Notes: generated by a model from the letters alone, not told the origin. 11,509 nucleotides of DNA from Bacteroidales bacterium (GCA_030635465.1 DAOVYU010000009.1:1-11509); one strand, 5' to 3'. Positions 1 through 8,497 are shown, numbered from the stretch's first letter. Translations and numbers: made by a program.

Positions 1-1130
1 AGTTTCGAGGATCAAACAGAAACGGGGTTTCAACCGAAAATGCATTACCTGATAAATTGCCCGTAAACGGGCCTGATCTGTTATGGAAAAAAGAAATTGG
101 TTCAGGGTTTTCAGAAATCACCATTGCACAAGACATAATCTACACCATGTATAGCGAACAAACAGATAGTACCTCTGGTTTGGAATATATTGCTGCTTTT
201 GATGCTAAAACAGGAAATGCCATTTGGCAAACAAAAGTTGATTCTATGTTTTTTGATACTTTTGGTAATGGACCAAGATCTACTCCGGCAATAGGTGCAG
301 ACAACATATATAGTTTTAGCAGCTATGGAAAACTTACTGCTAATTCAAAAAAAGACGGGAAAACTGTATGGCAGGTAGATTTCATGTCAGAATTCGGAAG
401 TATACTACCGCAATGGGCATTTTCATCATCGCCAGTGTTGGTTGACAATACTGTGATAATTGAAGTTGGAGGAACCGATTCAAGAGCATTTATTGGTTTT
501 GACAAAAACAGTGGCAAAATACTTTGGACAAAAGGAAGCGGAATTGCATCGTATAGTTCGCCGGTTGTTGCTGAGATTGATGGGACAACAAATATTATTT
601 TTGCAAACCAAACAACATTATTTTCTTTTAATTCCAATGGAGATACGCTCTGGACTTATAATATGACAATGAATGGCCCGATGGCCATGCCTGTGGTTTT
701 TGATGGGAATAAAATTTTTATTTCAACTGTTCGAAGCGCAGGTTTTAGTATTGTAGAAGTAACAAACAACACTGTAAAAGAGATACTGCATGCAGGTTCC
801 ATGAAAAATGATTTCAGCTCGTCTTTATATTACAATGCTTGTATTTATGGCTTTAATGTAGCTGCATTACAATGTATTTCAGCCGAGACCGGTGAAAAGA
901 AGTGGACAAAGCGAGGATTTGGTAAAGGCAGCTTAATTCTGGTTGGTGACAAATTACTTGTACTTTCTGATAAAGGGAAGCTTATCCAGGTAAAAGCTAC
1001 ACCTGAAGCATACACAGAACAGGGAAGCTTTCAGGCTCTTGATGGGAAATCGTGGACAGCTCCTTCCTTCACTAATGGAAAACTCTATGTAAGAAATCTC
1101 ACTGAAATGGCTTGTTACAACTATAAGTAG
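1..1130 (+). CDS. PQQ-type beta-propeller repeat protein, 5' end cut off by the window
   Basis: This is an exported beta-propeller protein of the PQQ-binding-like/BamB-like type, likely periplasmic. The reading frame is open from base 3, and its first residues, FRGSNRNGVSTE, match the family's usual N-terminal 'qFRGpnrdGis' stretch. The gene therefore begins outside the window, and the in-frame TTG at 57 is not the start. About 375 residues are present. Blade-like motifs ending in Trp recur (LLW, GNAIW, GKTVW, GKILW, GDTLW, GEKKW, near residues 28, 75, 123, 175, 217 and 301), and the protein closes with a GKLYVRN segment typical of the last blade. No quinoprotein dehydrogenase active-site signature was recognised, so it is more likely a structural or binding propeller than an enzyme. 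The next gene follows after 27 bases and is probably co-transcribed. The fold assignment is firm; the role is unknown. Confidence 0.88.
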   Translation, partial: FRGSNRNGVSTENALPDKLPVNGPDLLWKKEIGSGFSEITIAQDIIYTMYSEQTDSTSGLEYIAAFDAKTGNAIWQTKVDSMFFDTFGNGPRSTPAIGADNIYSFSSYGKLTANSKKDGKTVWQVDFMSEFGSILPQWAFSSSPVLVDNTVIIEVGGTDSRAFIGFDKNSGKILWTKGSGIASYSSPVVAEIDGTTNIIFANQTTLFSFNSNGDTLWTYNMTMNGPMAMPVVFDGNKIFISTVRSAGFSIVEVTNNTVKEILHAGSMKNDFSSSLYYNACIYGFNVAALQCISAETGEKKWTKRGFGKGSLILVGDKLLVLSDKGKLIQVKATPEAYTEQGSFQALDGKSWTAPSFTNGKLYVRNLTEMACYNYK

Positions 1131-1157
1131 AATCGTAAATGATTAAAAACTAATATT

Positions 1158-2345
1158 ATGAAACTAAGAATAAATCAACTTGTTAGCTTGATCGTTTTTC
1201 TGGGCTTTCCATCCATAGTCTTTTCACAAAATGTAGACGAGATAATTGCAAAACACATTTCTGCTCATGGTAGCACTGAAAAATGGAATAAGGTAGAAGC
1301 ATTGAAAATTACAGGACAATTTACTGCCTTTAGTTTAGAAAAAGATTATACATGCTATAAAACAAAATCAGGATTTTATTTCGGCGATTTTTATTTAGGG
1401 GAGGAAAGAGTTATTGAATCTTTTAACGGAGAAACAGGCTGGACGATCGACCCATGGCAGGAGATGGATTATGCCAGAAACCTGAACTCGGGTGAGGTAA
1501 ATGTGTTTTTACAAAAAGCTGAGTTTTTTACTCCGTTTTTTAATTATAAAGAAAAAGGGCATACAGTAGAATACACAGGTATTGATACTATTGATGGTAT
1601 TGAAGTTTTTGTTCTTAAACTTACAAGAACGAATGATAAAACAGAAATCTGGTTTTTAAACACGAAAACTTATCTTGAATATATCTGTAAATCAGATTGG
1701 GTGGATTTTGCCAGGACGCTTCCATCAGAAACGTTTTTTGATGATTTCAGAACAGTAGATGGCCTTGTAATTCCTTTCTATATTGAACGCACTTTCTGGC
1801 AGCGCAGCAGAATCTTACAAATTGAAAACGTTGAAATAAACCCTGAAATAGATGAAAACATGTTTGTAATGCCAAGAAGAAAAGAAATAGAAAAACTTAT
1901 GTTTCTGCAGGGAGAATGGGATGTAAAAGTGCAAGTATGGACTCGTAGAGGAACCTGGTACGACCTTGGAAAAACAACTTCTAGCTTCCAATTTACCTCC
2001 ACAAACATGTTGCAGGAAAACATTAGTTATGACAGGATTTTTCATATTTCTAAAACAGTAAACTATACCTATAACGAATCAAGCGAGAATTACAGAATTT
2101 CAGTATTCAATGATTTGTCTTCATCTTTTAATGTATATGAAGGTGAATTTAACGACACTGCTTTTGTTTTTGATGATACAAAAATTATTTTTGGTGATAC
2201 CATCAAAGAAGGTAATGAGCATATTCAATATTCCATCAACAAAATTGGAAAAGATAGCTTAATTATTGAAAGAAAAAGCTCAATGGATAAAGGAGAAACC
2301 TGGAATCCAAAAGATAAGTTTACGTATACCAGAAGAGAAGAATAA
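1158..2345 (+). CDS. Exported two-domain protein: LolA/LppX-like N-terminal half plus DUF1579-like C-terminal half
   Basis: The 395-residue product begins with a clear signal peptide (MKLRINQLVSLIVFLGF, cleavage likely after Ser23, before QNVDE). Residues of about 25-240 resemble the outer-membrane lipoprotein-sorting-like fold: the opening 'DEIIAKHISAHGSTEKWNKVEALKI' region (residues 27-51) is typical of that group, followed by alternating strands with IEVFVLKLT and EIWFLNTKTYL. From about residue 246 a second unit starts with LMFLQGEWDVKVQVW and ends with SSMDKGETWNPKDKFTYTRR, the pattern of DUF1579-type lipocalin-like domains. No catalytic residues are evident; both folds usually bind hydrophobic ligands or are uncharacterised. 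It lies 27 bases after the propeller gene with no promoter or terminator between, so it is likely in the same operon. The domain calls are from motif memory and the function is unknown. Confidence 0.85.
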   Translation: MKLRINQLVSLIVFLGFPSIVFSQNVDEIIAKHISAHGSTEKWNKVEALKITGQFTAFSLEKDYTCYKTKSGFYFGDFYLGEERVIESFNGETGWTIDPWQEMDYARNLNSGEVNVFLQKAEFFTPFFNYKEKGHTVEYTGIDTIDGIEVFVLKLTRTNDKTEIWFLNTKTYLEYICKSDWVDFARTLPSETFFDDFRTVDGLVIPFYIERTFWQRSRILQIENVEINPEIDENMFVMPRRKEIEKLMFLQGEWDVKVQVWTRRGTWYDLGKTTSSFQFTSTNMLQENISYDRIFHISKTVNYTYNESSENYRISVFNDLSSSFNVYEGEFNDTAFVFDDTKIIFGDTIKEGNEHIQYSINKIGKDSLIIERKSSMDKGETWNPKDKFTYTRREE

Positions 2346-2496
2346 TACCAATTTGATGTGCAAGAAAGAGCGAAGCGAGTTTGTTGTGCTCCTGAATACT
2401 TGGGATTATAAACAATCGGTTAGAGGTTTTCAAGCGTTGTCAAAGAAATCAATACAATTCTCCAGACAGTCATATCCATATTCGATTTACGTGCAT
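2346..2496. other. Spacer between convergent genes, unexplained sequence
   Basis: About 150 bases lie between the stop of the two-domain protein and the terminator. I see no RNA gene, no convincing promoter and no terminator hairpin for the plus-strand operon. It contains a locally GC-richer patch around 2363-2390 (gagcgaagcgag) unlike the neighbouring A/T-rich spacers. The open frame through it has no recognisable homology and overlaps the preceding gene. Confidence 0.4.
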
Positions 2497-2523
2497 AAAA
2501 AAACCCCGGAATAAATTCCGGGG
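2497..2523 (-). terminator. Rho-independent terminator of the OmpA/TPR lipoprotein gene
   Basis: A perfect 8-bp stem, CCCCGGAA/TTCCGGGG, with loop TAAA (2504-2523) is flanked on the plus strand by seven A (2497-2503). Read on the minus strand this gives a GC-rich hairpin followed by seven U, 24 bases after the stop codon of the minus-strand gene. On the plus strand the tail is only TCTATATTT, so it may act weakly for the converging operon. Confidence 0.88.
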
Positions 2524-2547
2524 TCTATATTTAAGATAATTTAAATC

Positions 2548-4293
2548 TTATTCAACCAATGATTTGAAGTTAGCTTCATCAAAATACTTGACAAATTCCC
2601 TGTCTGTTCTTGCCATTTCTTTCAATTTATTTCCACATTTTTCAATACCTTTTCCAAGGTTCTCATAAACCATGTCAGCATTATTTGTTCTTGCACCATA
2701 TACAGCTAACATATAATATGTTTTACCGCTTTCGGGTGCACATTTAAAGTTTTTCAATGCACCATCCATGTTATCAGCTAACAATTGAGCCAATGCAAGA
2801 TTATGATCACAATCAATACCTTTAAAATAATTTAATGCTTTGGTATATTCACCTTTTTGAATGGCAATCACACCTAAGTTGTAATTTTCATTTTCACCAT
2901 ACGACATAGCTTTCATGAAATGTTGTTCTGCTACTTCATAATCTCCATTATGACAAGCTAACACACCCAGGTTATTTTCTACTTTACCATTTTTGGAAGC
3001 TGTTTTTTCAGCCTGACCAAGGTAATTGGCAGCATCATCATATTTCTTTAAAGCAATTGATTCAACTGCAGCATTGTTATATGCTTTCCAATCAGCTTCA
3101 GGATTATTGAATGCAGCTTTGTAAATATTCAACCTGGCTTCATGATCCTCGGTTAAAGTAGCGGCATGCAATATTTCTTTATAATTTAAAGAATCAGGAC
3201 TTGAAGTTGCAAGTTTAGCAATTTCTTCATCTGTACGCTTTGGTTCAAAACAATTAACTGTTACATCAGCTCTCCTAAGTGGTGGAAGAATATCATCTTC
3301 AATTTCTTTATAGATAACAGTCATATTCCTAATCTCCTCTTCTCTCATGGTAACATCAGATTGAGAGTTAATCACATTCAGAATCATGCTTTTATCTGAT
3401 AAATCTGAATTTTTAACAGCCATCATAAATCCGTCCCAATCTTCACCATTACCTTTTGTGTTATATTTAATTTCCTGTTCTATTTCTGAAACATCAACAC
3501 CCATTTCCTTTGCGCGCATTTTATTCATTTTAGCCATGTGTTTTGCCATGTACTTCTGAATAGTTTCTGATCTTTCGTTTGCAAGATTATCATTGAAATC
3601 AATTTCACCTTCTGGTGATGCCCAACCATCAACACTTACATCCTGAACTTCCCAACCTTTCATCATGAAATCATGCAGATTCTCCATTTCAGCTTTGGCT
3701 TCATCTGTTTTGTTCAATGCTAAATTTGTATTTAGGTTTGATTTATTCACCTGGAAATAAAGGGTTGCATTTTCAGAAATAATGGTTACCTTTTCGTATC
3801 CTGAAGGAGCAGAAATTACTTTTTCACTGTGAACTACATTCTGATAAGTTGTGATAACACCATCTGCCAGTTTCACATCATTCACCTCAGTTACTTTACT
3901 ACCCTTAGTAATAGTAGCATTTACTTTAAGTTCTGAAGCACGCATGTCATCTTCATAATCAAATGATTCGTTATAGGTAAAACTACCACCTGTTTTTGAA
4001 TTGATAACAGTTCCTTCACCTTCTGTTTTTTCACCTCTTAAAACAAATTTCTTTAATTCTTTGGTTTTTCCATCATATTCCAATACTGGTGTAAATTCTA
4101 CAACAGCTTTTTTGTGAAATGATTTTTCAGGGATAGTTCCTGTAACTGTAAAATCAACAGTTCCGCCTTTTGCTTCAAGTACTTCTGGGTTTATCTGATA
4201 CATATCAGGAAGTTTAGTAGTTACACAACTACTGATCAGTAGGATAGCTGATACTAATGTTAAAATATTAATTCCTCTAGTCATTTTTTTCAT
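2548..4293 (-). CDS. Lipoprotein with OmpA-like domain and C-terminal TPR repeats
   Basis: The product (581 residues from the start chosen here) is a predicted envelope lipoprotein: MKKMTRG, a hydrophobic stretch and lipobox ISSC with Cys23. Residues of about 45-165 are beta-rich. Residues of about 177-347 carry an OmpA-like region, with ATLYFQVNKSNL at its start, the signature GWASPEGEIDFNDNLANERS (223-242, Arg241 in the position that usually contacts peptidoglycan) and ILPPLRRADVTV at its end. Residues of about 388-550 hold TPR-like helical pairs (NNLGVLACHNGDYEVAEQHF, YNLGVIAIQKGEYTKALNYF). An upstream in-frame ATG at 4320 would add nine polar residues before the signal peptide and leave a leader of only about 6 bases from the predicted promoter, so 4293 is preferred. 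It probably links the outer membrane or a protein complex to the cell wall; the partner is unknown. It is transcribed alone, with its own promoter and terminator. Confidence 0.9.
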   Translation of the reverse strand: MKKMTRGINILTLVSAILLISSCVTTKLPDMYQINPEVLEAKGGTVDFTVTGTIPEKSFHKKAVVEFTPVLEYDGKTKELKKFVLRGEKTEGEGTVINSKTGGSFTYNESFDYEDDMRASELKVNATITKGSKVTEVNDVKLADGVITTYQNVVHSEKVISAPSGYEKVTIISENATLYFQVNKSNLNTNLALNKTDEAKAEMENLHDFMMKGWEVQDVSVDGWASPEGEIDFNDNLANERSETIQKYMAKHMAKMNKMRAKEMGVDVSEIEQEIKYNTKGNGEDWDGFMMAVKNSDLSDKSMILNVINSQSDVTMREEEIRNMTVIYKEIEDDILPPLRRADVTVNCFEPKRTDEEIAKLATSSPDSLNYKEILHAATLTEDHEARLNIYKAAFNNPEADWKAYNNAAVESIALKKYDDAANYLGQAEKTASKNGKVENNLGVLACHNGDYEVAEQHFMKAMSYGENENYNLGVIAIQKGEYTKALNYFKGIDCDHNLALAQLLADNMDGALKNFKCAPESGKTYYMLAVYGARTNNADMVYENLGKGIEKCGNKLKEMARTDREFVKYFDEANFKSLVE

Positions 4294-4332
4294 GATATTC
4301 TTATAATTTGGTTGATACATGATTTAAAGGTG

Positions 4333-4362
4333 CAAAGATAGGTAATATAGCAAATTACCAAA
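4333..4362 (-). promoter_or_regulatory. Bacteroidota-type promoter for the OmpA/TPR lipoprotein gene
   Basis: On the minus strand TTTG (4362-4359) is followed after 18 bases by TATCTTTG (4340-4333), an exact match to the Bacteroidota primary sigma pattern TTTG/TAnnTTTG. Transcription would start near 4326, giving a leader of about 33 bases to the ATG at 4293. Confidence 0.65.
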
Positions 4363-4596
4363 CTTTTCTGTTAAAAACTTTTTAATATTTTTGAAAACTG
4401 TTGGTTATAAGCGATTCATATACAAATTATGGAGCTTTTCTACCGGAATTTTCCAGTCTTCTTTTAGTCCTCACAAAATGCATCTTAAATCTTAGCTTAC
4501 ATACCATCAATTTGAAAGTAATATCGATTAAGATTGTCAATTTAGAAATTAATTAAATTTTCATCTCATTTTTTCTCTATAATTAGTAGATTTACC
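4363..4596. other. Divergent intergenic region, AT-rich
   Basis: This is the rest of the roughly 300-base gap between the minus-strand lipoprotein gene and the plus-strand transglutaminase-like pair. It must contain the plus-strand promoter, but no exact TTTG/TAnnTTTG match is present. The nearest candidate is TAGATTTA at 4587-4594, with no good upstream box at the expected distance. No small gene or RNA structure was recognised. Confidence 0.4.
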
Positions 4597-4619
4597 ACCA
4601 AATATTAAAACAATTTGGT
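4597..4619 (+). repeat. Inverted repeat next to the start codon of the first transglutaminase-like gene
   Basis: ACCAAAT (4597-4603) and ATTTGGT (4613-4619) form a 7-bp inverted repeat around nine bases (attaaaaca), ending two bases before the ATG at 4622. It could be an operator or a weak mRNA hairpin at the ribosome entry site. It is short and AT-rich, so chance is possible. Confidence 0.35.
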
Positions 4620-4621
4620 AT

Positions 4622-6580
4622 ATGAATAAATTAGTCCTGGTTCTTGTCACCATTCTTTTTAACACTTTATTGATTGCAAATCCACAAATAAAAGAACTGA
4701 TCAATAAGTCAGGAGATGCCACTGCTTATCCCGGCAAATCTGAGTTGATACTCTTTGATAGTACAAACGTTTCGGTTAATGAAAGTGGATTAAGTTATGT
4801 TAACATCCACAAACTCACAAAGATATTAACCGTTGAAGGAGCAAAAAAGAATACTGTTATCATTTTTGGATACGACCCGCTATCAGCCTATGTAGATATC
4901 AAAAATGTAAAGATTTATCGTAAATCAGGTGATATCACTGAACTGGATATGGGTACAGTGATGGATTATCCTGCACCAGCACGTGCAATATATTGGGGTG
5001 CCCGCGAAAAAATGATTGAAATTGGTAAACTAGAACCCGGTGATGCCATTGAGGTTTTTATGTTCCGAAAAGGTTTTACTTATGCACTTTTACAAGAAGA
5101 ACCGGAAGATGAAAAATATATTCCACCTATGCGCGGACATTATTATGATATTGTTGAATTTTGGAGTACAAATCCAGTGATTGAAAAAGTATACCAGCTT
5201 ACGCTTCCAAAAGACAAAACACTGCAATATGAATTCTATAATGGAGAAGTACGATCATCTGTCAAACCTGATGGCAATAATATGATCTATACATTTTCAA
5301 AAGCTAACTATTCGCAACCTAAAAGAGAACCTAGAATGGTTGCCAGTTCAGATGAATTTCCAAAATTGTTGTTATCTACCAGTCCTGACTGGTATGCTAA
5401 ATCAGTATGGTTTTATGGTGTGAATGAAGATTTTGGAAGTTTTGAATCAACCCCAGCAATAGATGCTAAAGTTACAGAAATACTGGACGGTGCAGAAAGT
5501 GAAATGGACTCCATTTCAAGGTTAACCCACTGGGTAGCAGACAATGTTAGGTATTCTGGAATATCAATGGGATGTGGAGAAGGGTTTACATTGCATAAAG
5601 GCGAAATGACTTTTTCTGATCGTTGCGGTGTATGTAAAGACAAAGCCGGGATGTTAATTACCATGCTCAGGGCTGCTGGTTTTGAATCGTATGCCGCTAT
5701 GACAATGGCTGGTTCCCGTATTGATTATATCCCTGCTGATCAGTTTAACCATAGTATTACGGTTGTAAAACTGGCTGATAGTTCATACAAAATTCTGGAT
5801 CCAACCTGGGTTCCGTTTGTACGGGAATTATGGTCGAGTCTCGAACAACAACAAAACTACCTGATGGGTGTTCCTGAAGGTGCTGACCTGATGATCACAC
5901 CCGTCTCAGATCCCAAAAATCATTACTTTAAAATTAAAGGTACTTCAGAAATCAAGGCTGATGGGACCTTGGTAGGTGAATTTTCAATTGATGCGGAAGG
6001 ACAATCTGATGCTGCCATCCGTCGAATGTTTACCAGTAATTATATCAGTAATTGGAACAGGGCATTGGAAAATGAATTATTAAGTGTTCATCCAAGAGCA
6101 GAAATTACCGAAAAAGAATACAGTGGACCATACAGTTATATGGCTGAACCATTACACATTGAGATTAAATACACCATTCCTGATTATGCCATTGTAACCG
6201 AAAATGAAATCATATTTACACCACTGGTAGTATCCAATATTTTTAAAAGAGCCATGTCGCATTTATATTTTGGCACAGAACTGAAAGAAAGACAATATCA
6301 ATTCAGGGACAGGTGTTCTAGATATGTTCAACTTGCCGAAACAGTTAGCTTACCTGACAGTGTTTCTATTACTTATCTGCCGGAGGTAACTATGATGAGT
6401 GGAACAGGAGCATCTTTTAAAGGTGGATATGAATTAGCAAACAATACCCTCTCTGTAGGTGCAAATCTTACATTCAAAAAAAGAATTTATGATCCGGAAG
6501 ATTGGGGATCTTTCCGAGGAGCTGTAGCTTCTCAAAAAAAGCTTGCTGAAGAACCCGTCATACTTAAAATTGAAAAATAA
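4622..6580 (+). CDS. DUF3857/transglutaminase-like protein with intact catalytic triad
   Basis: The 652-residue product has a signal peptide (MNKLVLVLVTILFNTLLIA|N). Residues of about 40-230 form a beta-rich DUF3857-type domain with the usual WGAREKMIEIGKLEPGDAIE stretch (residues 125-144). The transglutaminase-like (papain-fold) core spans about 285-400: LTHWVADNVRYSG, then DRCGVCKDKAGMLITMLRAAG with the nucleophile Cys338, FNHSITVV with His377 and ILDPTW with Asp393. All three catalytic residues are thus present. Residues of about 435-652 are a beta-rich C-terminal region. Members of this architecture are exported cysteine-protease or transglutaminase relatives; their substrates are mostly unknown. 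A related gene with a degenerate triad follows after 36 bases without a promoter or terminator between, implying one operon. Domain assignment is strong; the reaction is inferred from the fold only. Confidence 0.92.
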   Translation: MNKLVLVLVTILFNTLLIANPQIKELINKSGDATAYPGKSELILFDSTNVSVNESGLSYVNIHKLTKILTVEGAKKNTVIIFGYDPLSAYVDIKNVKIYRKSGDITELDMGTVMDYPAPARAIYWGAREKMIEIGKLEPGDAIEVFMFRKGFTYALLQEEPEDEKYIPPMRGHYYDIVEFWSTNPVIEKVYQLTLPKDKTLQYEFYNGEVRSSVKPDGNNMIYTFSKANYSQPKREPRMVASSDEFPKLLLSTSPDWYAKSVWFYGVNEDFGSFESTPAIDAKVTEILDGAESEMDSISRLTHWVADNVRYSGISMGCGEGFTLHKGEMTFSDRCGVCKDKAGMLITMLRAAGFESYAAMTMAGSRIDYIPADQFNHSITVVKLADSSYKILDPTWVPFVRELWSSLEQQQNYLMGVPEGADLMITPVSDPKNHYFKIKGTSEIKADGTLVGEFSIDAEGQSDAAIRRMFTSNYISNWNRALENELLSVHPRAEITEKEYSGPYSYMAEPLHIEIKYTIPDYAIVTENEIIFTPLVVSNIFKRAMSHLYFGTELKERQYQFRDRCSRYVQLAETVSLPDSVSITYLPEVTMMSGTGASFKGGYELANNTLSVGANLTFKKRIYDPEDWGSFRGAVASQKKLAEEPVILKIEK

Positions 6581-6616
6581 AGAATCATTTTATAAAAAAA
6601 TATTAATTCAACGATA

Positions 6617-8434
6617 ATGAAAAAAATAATCACTCTCTTTTTCAGTTTCATCTTAAGCTTTTCACTGATAAGTCAGCAACCTGAATCAGATGCAATTTAT
6701 GAAAAGATCGTTAAAGAATATACCCTGCTTGAAGATGGCAGTATGGATTACCATTATTATAAAAAGTTGAAGTTAAATACCCATTTCTCTTTTAACAGGC
6801 TTTATGGGGAAACTTTTATTGTATACGATCCTAACCAGCAGGATTTAAAGATTAAAAAAGCGATTGTCACACAAAAAGATGGTACTGTTGTTCCTTCTCC
6901 TGAAAATGCATTCAATGAAGTATTACCACGTTTTGCTGCTCATGCACCATATTTTAACAATTTGCGGGAAATGGTAGTTACCCATGCCGGACTTGAGTTG
7001 GATGCAATTATAGAGCTGGATTATACAATCCATACAAAACCAGGATACTTTCCGGCATTAATGGCTGATGAATTACTTACAGAATCTTCCCCCATAACTG
7101 AAGAAGTTATAAAAGTAAGGATACCTGCTTCAAAGGTTTTAAACTATAAGGTTTTTCAATCGAGGACAGAACCCGAAATTATAGAATCGGAAGTTTATAA
7201 AGAGTATATATTTACTTTTAATGCAATTGCAGAAAACACACATGAAAATTATCAGCCCAGTAAAAACATACATTTACCAAGGTTGATATTTAGCTCCAGT
7301 AATCTTGCAGAAGCACAGCAATTTTTATCCAACCAGGAGGCTTTGAATTATAAAACTGATAAACTTTTACAAGCAGTTGTTTCCAACCTACAAAAAGATT
7401 CAACTGATTTAATGAATATCATTTTGAAATTACAACATATTGTGACAAATGATATGAATACCTATCATGTTCCACCAAAGTATTCAGGATATGAAGCCAG
7501 ATCTCCGATTGAGGTTTGGCAAAGTAATGGAGGAACTCAATTTGAAAAAAGCATCCTGCTGGTAACTTTACTCAGAGAAGCTGGAATTCATGCTGAACCA
7601 CTTGCCTTATTACCCACCAAATTATATGATGAACGGATTGGATGTTTACCACAGATAACAGAATACCTGGTTCAGGTAAATCCTTTAGACCGGGAACAAA
7701 TGATCCTCTCTCCTACTAAAACAACAGATCAAAACATGATCTACTCTCTGAATGAATGTACGATGCTTGAGCTCAATCCTTCCAAACTGAACATTTATAG
7801 CATCCAGGAAAATTTTGGAAATAAAGTGATAATGAATGGTAATATATATGTCGATGATTCCTTACAAATTACCGGAAATGCCGACTTAATTTTATTTGAA
7901 AAAACCAATCCTTATTACCAATTATTTCAAGATAGCAGTTATTCCAAAAAATTAATTGGTGGTGGAGTTTCCAGTAAAGATATTACAGCATATGATATTA
8001 TTAATACTGCACAAGCCAGATCAAACGTAAGTTTTGAATTCAAAAATAAAGATACCCTGAAGCATCAGGGGAATTATTACTTTTTTGAACTGCCAATGTG
8101 TAAAAGTGGTGTTGAGAGCTGGCATATTAATTTTCTAAATTCAGATCGGAAAACTGATTTTGAAATCCCATTTCCATTAAATGAACAATACAGTTTTTCT
8201 ATTGCATTGCCAGAAAATATGGAATTGATCAATCCTGTTGAAATTATTGAGCGTACCAGCGATTTTGGGGAAGTGATCATATCTAATATCCAGAATGATA
8301 CAGCCATTACAGTAAAAAGGATGTTCCGGATATCAGAAAATACAATTCCTGTATCATCCTATAGCAAATTTAAAGAGATGCTGGATATCTGGAATGAGAA
8401 AAAGTATAGAGAGCTTATTTTGAAGAAGGATTAA
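6617..8434 (+). CDS. DUF3857/transglutaminase-like protein with all three catalytic residues replaced
   Basis: The 605-residue exported paralogue of the preceding gene has a signal peptide MKKIITLFFSFILSFSLIS|QQ. A DUF3857-like domain covers about residues 30-230, with EMVVTHAGLELDAIIELDYT where the partner has its EKMIEIGKLEPG segment. The papain-fold region (about 250-370) is recognisable from NGGTQFEKSILLVTLLREAG and EYLVQV...MILSPTK. Aligned without gaps to the neighbour, the nucleophile Cys becomes Gln308, His becomes Glu349 and Asp becomes Ser365. The frame is open over its full length with no frameshift, so this is not a decaying pseudogene but probably a non-enzymatic family member, perhaps a binding partner or regulator of the active protein. 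The start ATG at 6617 is fixed by the signal peptide. It is co-oriented and only 36 bases behind the active copy, so very likely in the same operon. Confidence 0.88.
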   Translation: MKKIITLFFSFILSFSLISQQPESDAIYEKIVKEYTLLEDGSMDYHYYKKLKLNTHFSFNRLYGETFIVYDPNQQDLKIKKAIVTQKDGTVVPSPENAFNEVLPRFAAHAPYFNNLREMVVTHAGLELDAIIELDYTIHTKPGYFPALMADELLTESSPITEEVIKVRIPASKVLNYKVFQSRTEPEIIESEVYKEYIFTFNAIAENTHENYQPSKNIHLPRLIFSSSNLAEAQQFLSNQEALNYKTDKLLQAVVSNLQKDSTDLMNIILKLQHIVTNDMNTYHVPPKYSGYEARSPIEVWQSNGGTQFEKSILLVTLLREAGIHAEPLALLPTKLYDERIGCLPQITEYLVQVNPLDREQMILSPTKTTDQNMIYSLNECTMLELNPSKLNIYSIQENFGNKVIMNGNIYVDDSLQITGNADLILFEKTNPYYQLFQDSSYSKKLIGGGVSSKDITAYDIINTAQARSNVSFEFKNKDTLKHQGNYYFFELPMCKSGVESWHINFLNSDRKTDFEIPFPLNEQYSFSIALPENMELINPVEIIERTSDFGEVIISNIQNDTAITVKRMFRISENTIPVSSYSKFKEMLDIWNEKKYRELILKKD

Positions 8435-8446
8435 ATAAGAAAAGTG

Positions 8447-8485
8447 ATAAGGGTTGCCAACCTTTAAAAGGTTAGCAACCCTTAT
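8447..8485. repeat. GTTGCCAAC-type palindrome, full copy
   Basis: A long hairpin fills the 63-base gap between two genes: ATAAGGGTTGC pairs with GCAACCCTTAT and AACCTT with AAGGTT, interrupted by a single C/A mismatch (8458/8474), with loop TAA. The minus-strand RNA would pair fully, since the mismatch becomes G-U. No U-run follows on the plus strand. The same sequence family recurs at 9225-9251 and 9632-9643, which suggests a dispersed palindromic repeat that may double as a transcript end or stabiliser. Confidence 0.75.
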
Positions 8486-8497
8486 AAAAAGTCGAAT

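Noticed and set aside
57..59. TTG as start of the propeller gene
   Set aside because: The frame is open to base 3 and the upstream residues FRGSNRNGVSTE fit the family, so the gene begins outside the window.
323..637. Minus-strand open frame inside the propeller gene
   Set aside because: It is antisense to a clear coding region, with no signal, motif or start context of its own.
1778..2045. Two overlapping minus-strand open frames inside the two-domain gene
   Set aside because: They are antisense shadows, low complexity, without domain similarity.
2266..2514. Plus-strand open frame across the end of the two-domain gene and the terminator
   Set aside because: It overlaps a well-supported gene in another frame, ends inside the terminator hairpin and has no recognisable protein features.
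6617..8434. Second transglutaminase-like gene as a pseudogene
   Set aside because: The catalytic residues are lost, but the frame, signal peptide and domain pattern are intact over full length, so it is treated as a functional non-enzymatic protein.
8447..8485. Palindrome as an ordinary Rho-independent terminator of the transglutaminase-like operon
   Set aside because: The stem is strong but the plus strand continues with ATAAAAAGTC rather than a U-run, and relatives of the sequence occur at other gaps; a dispersed repeat fits better.
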